Positions 61,301 to 64,000 of a stretch of 64,000 nucleotides of DNA are shown in pieces. A program made the position numbers and the translations under genes. The stretch is from Archegozetes longisetosus (Eukaryota; Arthropoda; Arachnida; Sarcoptiformes; Trhypochthoniidae): NCBI GenBank assembly GCA_018873245.2, contig JAEMBT020000009.1:16239794-16303793 (forward strand), given 5' to 3'. Position 1 is the stretch's first letter. Each line of letters starts with the position of its first letter. Under the pieces are notes generated by a model. That model did no database searches. It saw nothing but the letters and a program-made list of their open reading frames with translations, and had not been told where the DNA came from.

Positions 61301-64000
61301 AAATCGAGATGGATAACAATGATCTAAAGTACTACTCGCCAAGGTCAAGACATTAGGGAGAGTTCATTTCAGGTTTTCTTGAAGTTTGTTCCGAGTTTAA
61401 GCTAATTGAGTTTGAGGGACAAGTTCTGTTTCCGAAATTACAAAAAAATTGTTTCATGACTTCGAAAAGCTTTTATAAATCTACAAAGCTGCCAACTAAA
61501 AAAAGGTAATCAGATTCATAATTTTGGGTCATTTATTCTAATAAAGGCTAAAATTGAAATCCTTTATCCATAGAAAGATGTGAATTGAGCAGAAAAACTT
61601 ACCAAAATAAAAACATGCTTAAAAGAGTGTTAATTAGCTAGATCTTAAGTTAAACCCCGAGAAGAGATATCTGTTTTTTACGAGATCCCTAGGGGACCCA
61701 CACGAGACCCACTTTGGCAAAGACTGATCTACCAATACAACCTTTTTCAAACACAATAGTCTTTTGAGGCATTTAGTTAATTAAATTAGAAATTAGTTTT
61801 CCTAACTTGAAAGGATTTGTTTTAACTGATCCCTATTCGGTTTCTGCACAAACCATAAATTATTTATTTATTTACTGGTAGTCGTTTGTGATCTTTACAA
61901 ATCAGATTGCGCTCGATTGAGCAATCTTAGTTTCAGATCACTTCAATTAATTAAAATTTTATTATATTAAAACTACCAATTCTTGAAAAATTTTTATCGA
62001 GATCAAAATTTAAATATAATTCTGTCATTTTCATTGAAGTGATTCCGTATTGCAACTAAAGTCAAAATTGAGGGATTGGTTCAAACGAATTTTAATTAGA
62101 GAAACATTCATCAAAAACGAACATTGATTTCATATTAAATAAGTTTAAATAAATATTTGGACTCAATTCCGATCAACCAAACAGTAATTTGTTTGATGTT
62201 ATCCATAGGAAAGTATTGCAAAAAGCCCACAATAGCATAAACTCTACTATTTTAATAAGAAAAGATAATGAGATCCTGAGCCTAATTTTCATATATTTCA
62301 TGAACAATTAATCTTTTAAACGTTGAGTTTAATGAAATTTTGTTGAAGGCGTGGACTTTTTGATTGATAAACAGTCCCTTTAAGTGTTTTGAAGAGAAGA
62401 AAAAAGTTAATTTAATTTGATTTGTTTCACTTGAACGATGCCTTAAAACAAACTGTTAGAAGAAAAAACGCATTCAATTAACACGCTATGCACTATAATT
62501 TGGAAAACTAAATTTCATTATATCAAACTATAAAAACAAATGTTACCTTGAGAATAACAGCTCGATCTAAATGAATATTGTCAGCATGTGATTGTTTAAA
62601 TTGCTATAAAACAATTTCTAGACTCGACATGTTATGCACGCAAAACAATCATTTTTGGCTACAATCTTTTGCCTCAACTCAACGATATTTTACAATCCGT
62701 TAAAATTAACAAAATTGAAACGTTCAAAGTCTTACTATAGAGTGAACAATGCGTAGAAATGACTTTTGAAACATGTTTAAAGTGTGTTCAACAATTCATA
62801 TAGAATTTATTTGGCTTTAGTACGAAATGATAAGTAGTATTGTTACGCCATACTAACCCATTTATATATAGGGAATCCCAAAAGTCCTATTACAAGGACA
62901 AAATTGGTTGTTGTGTCACAATTGAAAAGCTTATTTTCATAGGGATTTAGAGATGAATATGCATTGAAACTAACGAATACATTTACCCAAATGCAATCAG
63001 ATTCTCATGAGATTTTAATTGAGCTTTAGATATTAGATAGATGCTCTAAGTGCTACAGATTATCTCAATTGTATTGACTTAGGTCAAAGGTTAATATATG
63101 AAAATTACGTCACTCTATAGTAATTTAGGTAAATCTAAGCGTGAGTGTCAACAATAATCTATGACTTCAATACTAAAGCAATGAAAATAAATTTACAAAA
63201 AACAATTCAATACTAGAATTACTGTTAAAATATTGTTCTTAGCTTATATTCGATTAGACAATGCGTAAAAGTAGATTTTTATTGGATTTAGTACTACTTT
63301 TATTGCATTTTATTGGGTTTGATATCGTTTTCTAAGTCAGATACCATTTTCTAAGTCATCTGACAAATTGCATCAAATCTAAACTACAGTCAAATTATAT
63401 CTAATCTAAACTACAGTCAAATGTCTAAACTTCACATTCAAACATATTAAACCATATATTGAGAATAACTTATCGATTACTTCTCAAACATCTTACAATT
63501 CTCTTAAACTTCTTATTCATTATTCAGCTAACTAATTAGAAATCTATTTCTTCAACTCAATTGCTATACTTTATGTGAAATTACTTTTATCAATACTCAT
63601 ATCAATACACTTTGCGAACAAATCACGTAAATTGCTATTATAAATGAACAGTGAATGGCACATAAGGTTATCATTAAACCTAACATAACAATGAACTTTG
63701 GCTGCTTTATGTCGCCCAAAGGCCTTTTCATTATTCATTTGTTTGGTCGCTATTTTGCTTGTGTTTCATGTGAAATGAGACTATTAGCTTGCTGATCAAT
63801 AAATCTATGCCAAACTTCATTTCTGATAAATTCAATTCAATTCATGTTCAATTATCTATTATTCAATTCTGATTCTTCAACATTCTTAATAAATGATTAT
63901 TTTAGACGATGTCAACTTTTTTTCGAATAAAAGGGAAACTGACACTAGGAAAAACACTTTAAATGTCGAAGCTTTCAAGTCAAAAATGGATTGGTTCGGA
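58335..64000. other. AT-rich interval without a supported gene
   Basis: No coding exon is recognised. A quasi-repeat of CAAGCTC/GAGCTT words lies at 60600-60750. A short GC-rich segment at 61680-61722 resembles a hAT terminus on the minus strand (CAGTCTTTGCCAAAGTGGG), without a visible partner. A 20-bp direct repeat (AATCTAAACTACAGTCAAAT) occurs at about 63378 and 63402. Confidence 0.45.
60600..60750. repeat. AGCTCAAGCTC quasi-repeat
   Basis: Many overlapping AAGCTC, GAGCTT and CTCAAGTT words lie within 150 bp. The 60-codon open frame here is a by-product of this repetitive composition. Confidence 0.6.

Noticed and set aside
61680-61722. GC-rich segment resembling a hAT terminus
   Set aside because: No inverted partner or 8-bp duplication was found, so it is not called as an element.

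Overview
The window looks like nuclear DNA from an arthropod. It is very AT-rich (roughly 70% or more by eye). Genes have short, phase-consistent GT-AG introns, and perfect and degenerate copies of the arthropod telomere pentamer TTAGG are scattered through it. The host-like genes are an NPC2/ML-domain secreted protein, a juvenile-hormone-acid-methyltransferase-like enzyme and the C-terminal end of an ionotropic receptor. That gene content would fit a mite or another small arthropod, but nothing I can read fixes the species.

Region 1 (1-13.2 kb) is a nested transposon graveyard. In order it holds a Merlin element with long inverted repeats (its left tip lies outside the window), with an internally deleted mariner inside it; a deleted hAT element with an 8-bp target duplication; a second hAT remnant; a 152-bp miniature element; the 3' end of an ionotropic receptor, cut off by a 1.6-kb inverted-repeat element that itself contains a Merlin-like foldback; a tandem repeat full of TGACCTTGA boxes; a 401-bp foldback; a complete but broken piggyBac element; and a deleted mariner.

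Region 2 (13.4-23.3 kb) contains a putative LTR, the four-exon NPC2-like gene (14406-15274), a decayed protein-primed B-family DNA polymerase of Polinton/Maverick type split by a 92-bp copy of the same miniature element, a Tigger-like relic, and a structurally complete hAT transposon (20348-23097) with perfect TSDs, matching TIRs and an unbroken 638-codon transposase.

Region 3 (24.8-27.2 kb) is the five-exon methyltransferase gene. Its exon 1 reads correctly only if one A is removed from a run of eight.

Region 4 (27.2-64 kb) is almost gene-free. It holds minisatellites, a 133-bp Tigger-like MITE, a 693-bp mariner-like deletion derivative, a LINE reverse-transcriptase fragment, a cluster of interstitial telomere-like repeats at 46.8-51.4 kb, a (GA)n tract and a CG-containing 9-bp minisatellite. 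A few GC-richer islands carry short open frames that could be exons of an unrecognised gene, but the support is weak. I see no operon, CRISPR array, rRNA or convincing tRNA.

The best candidates for something undescribed are the small two-copy MITE whose larger copy carries a telomere-like expansion, the intact hAT with an overlapping upstream ORF, and the palindrome-bearing 7.2-10.2 kb inverted-repeat family.
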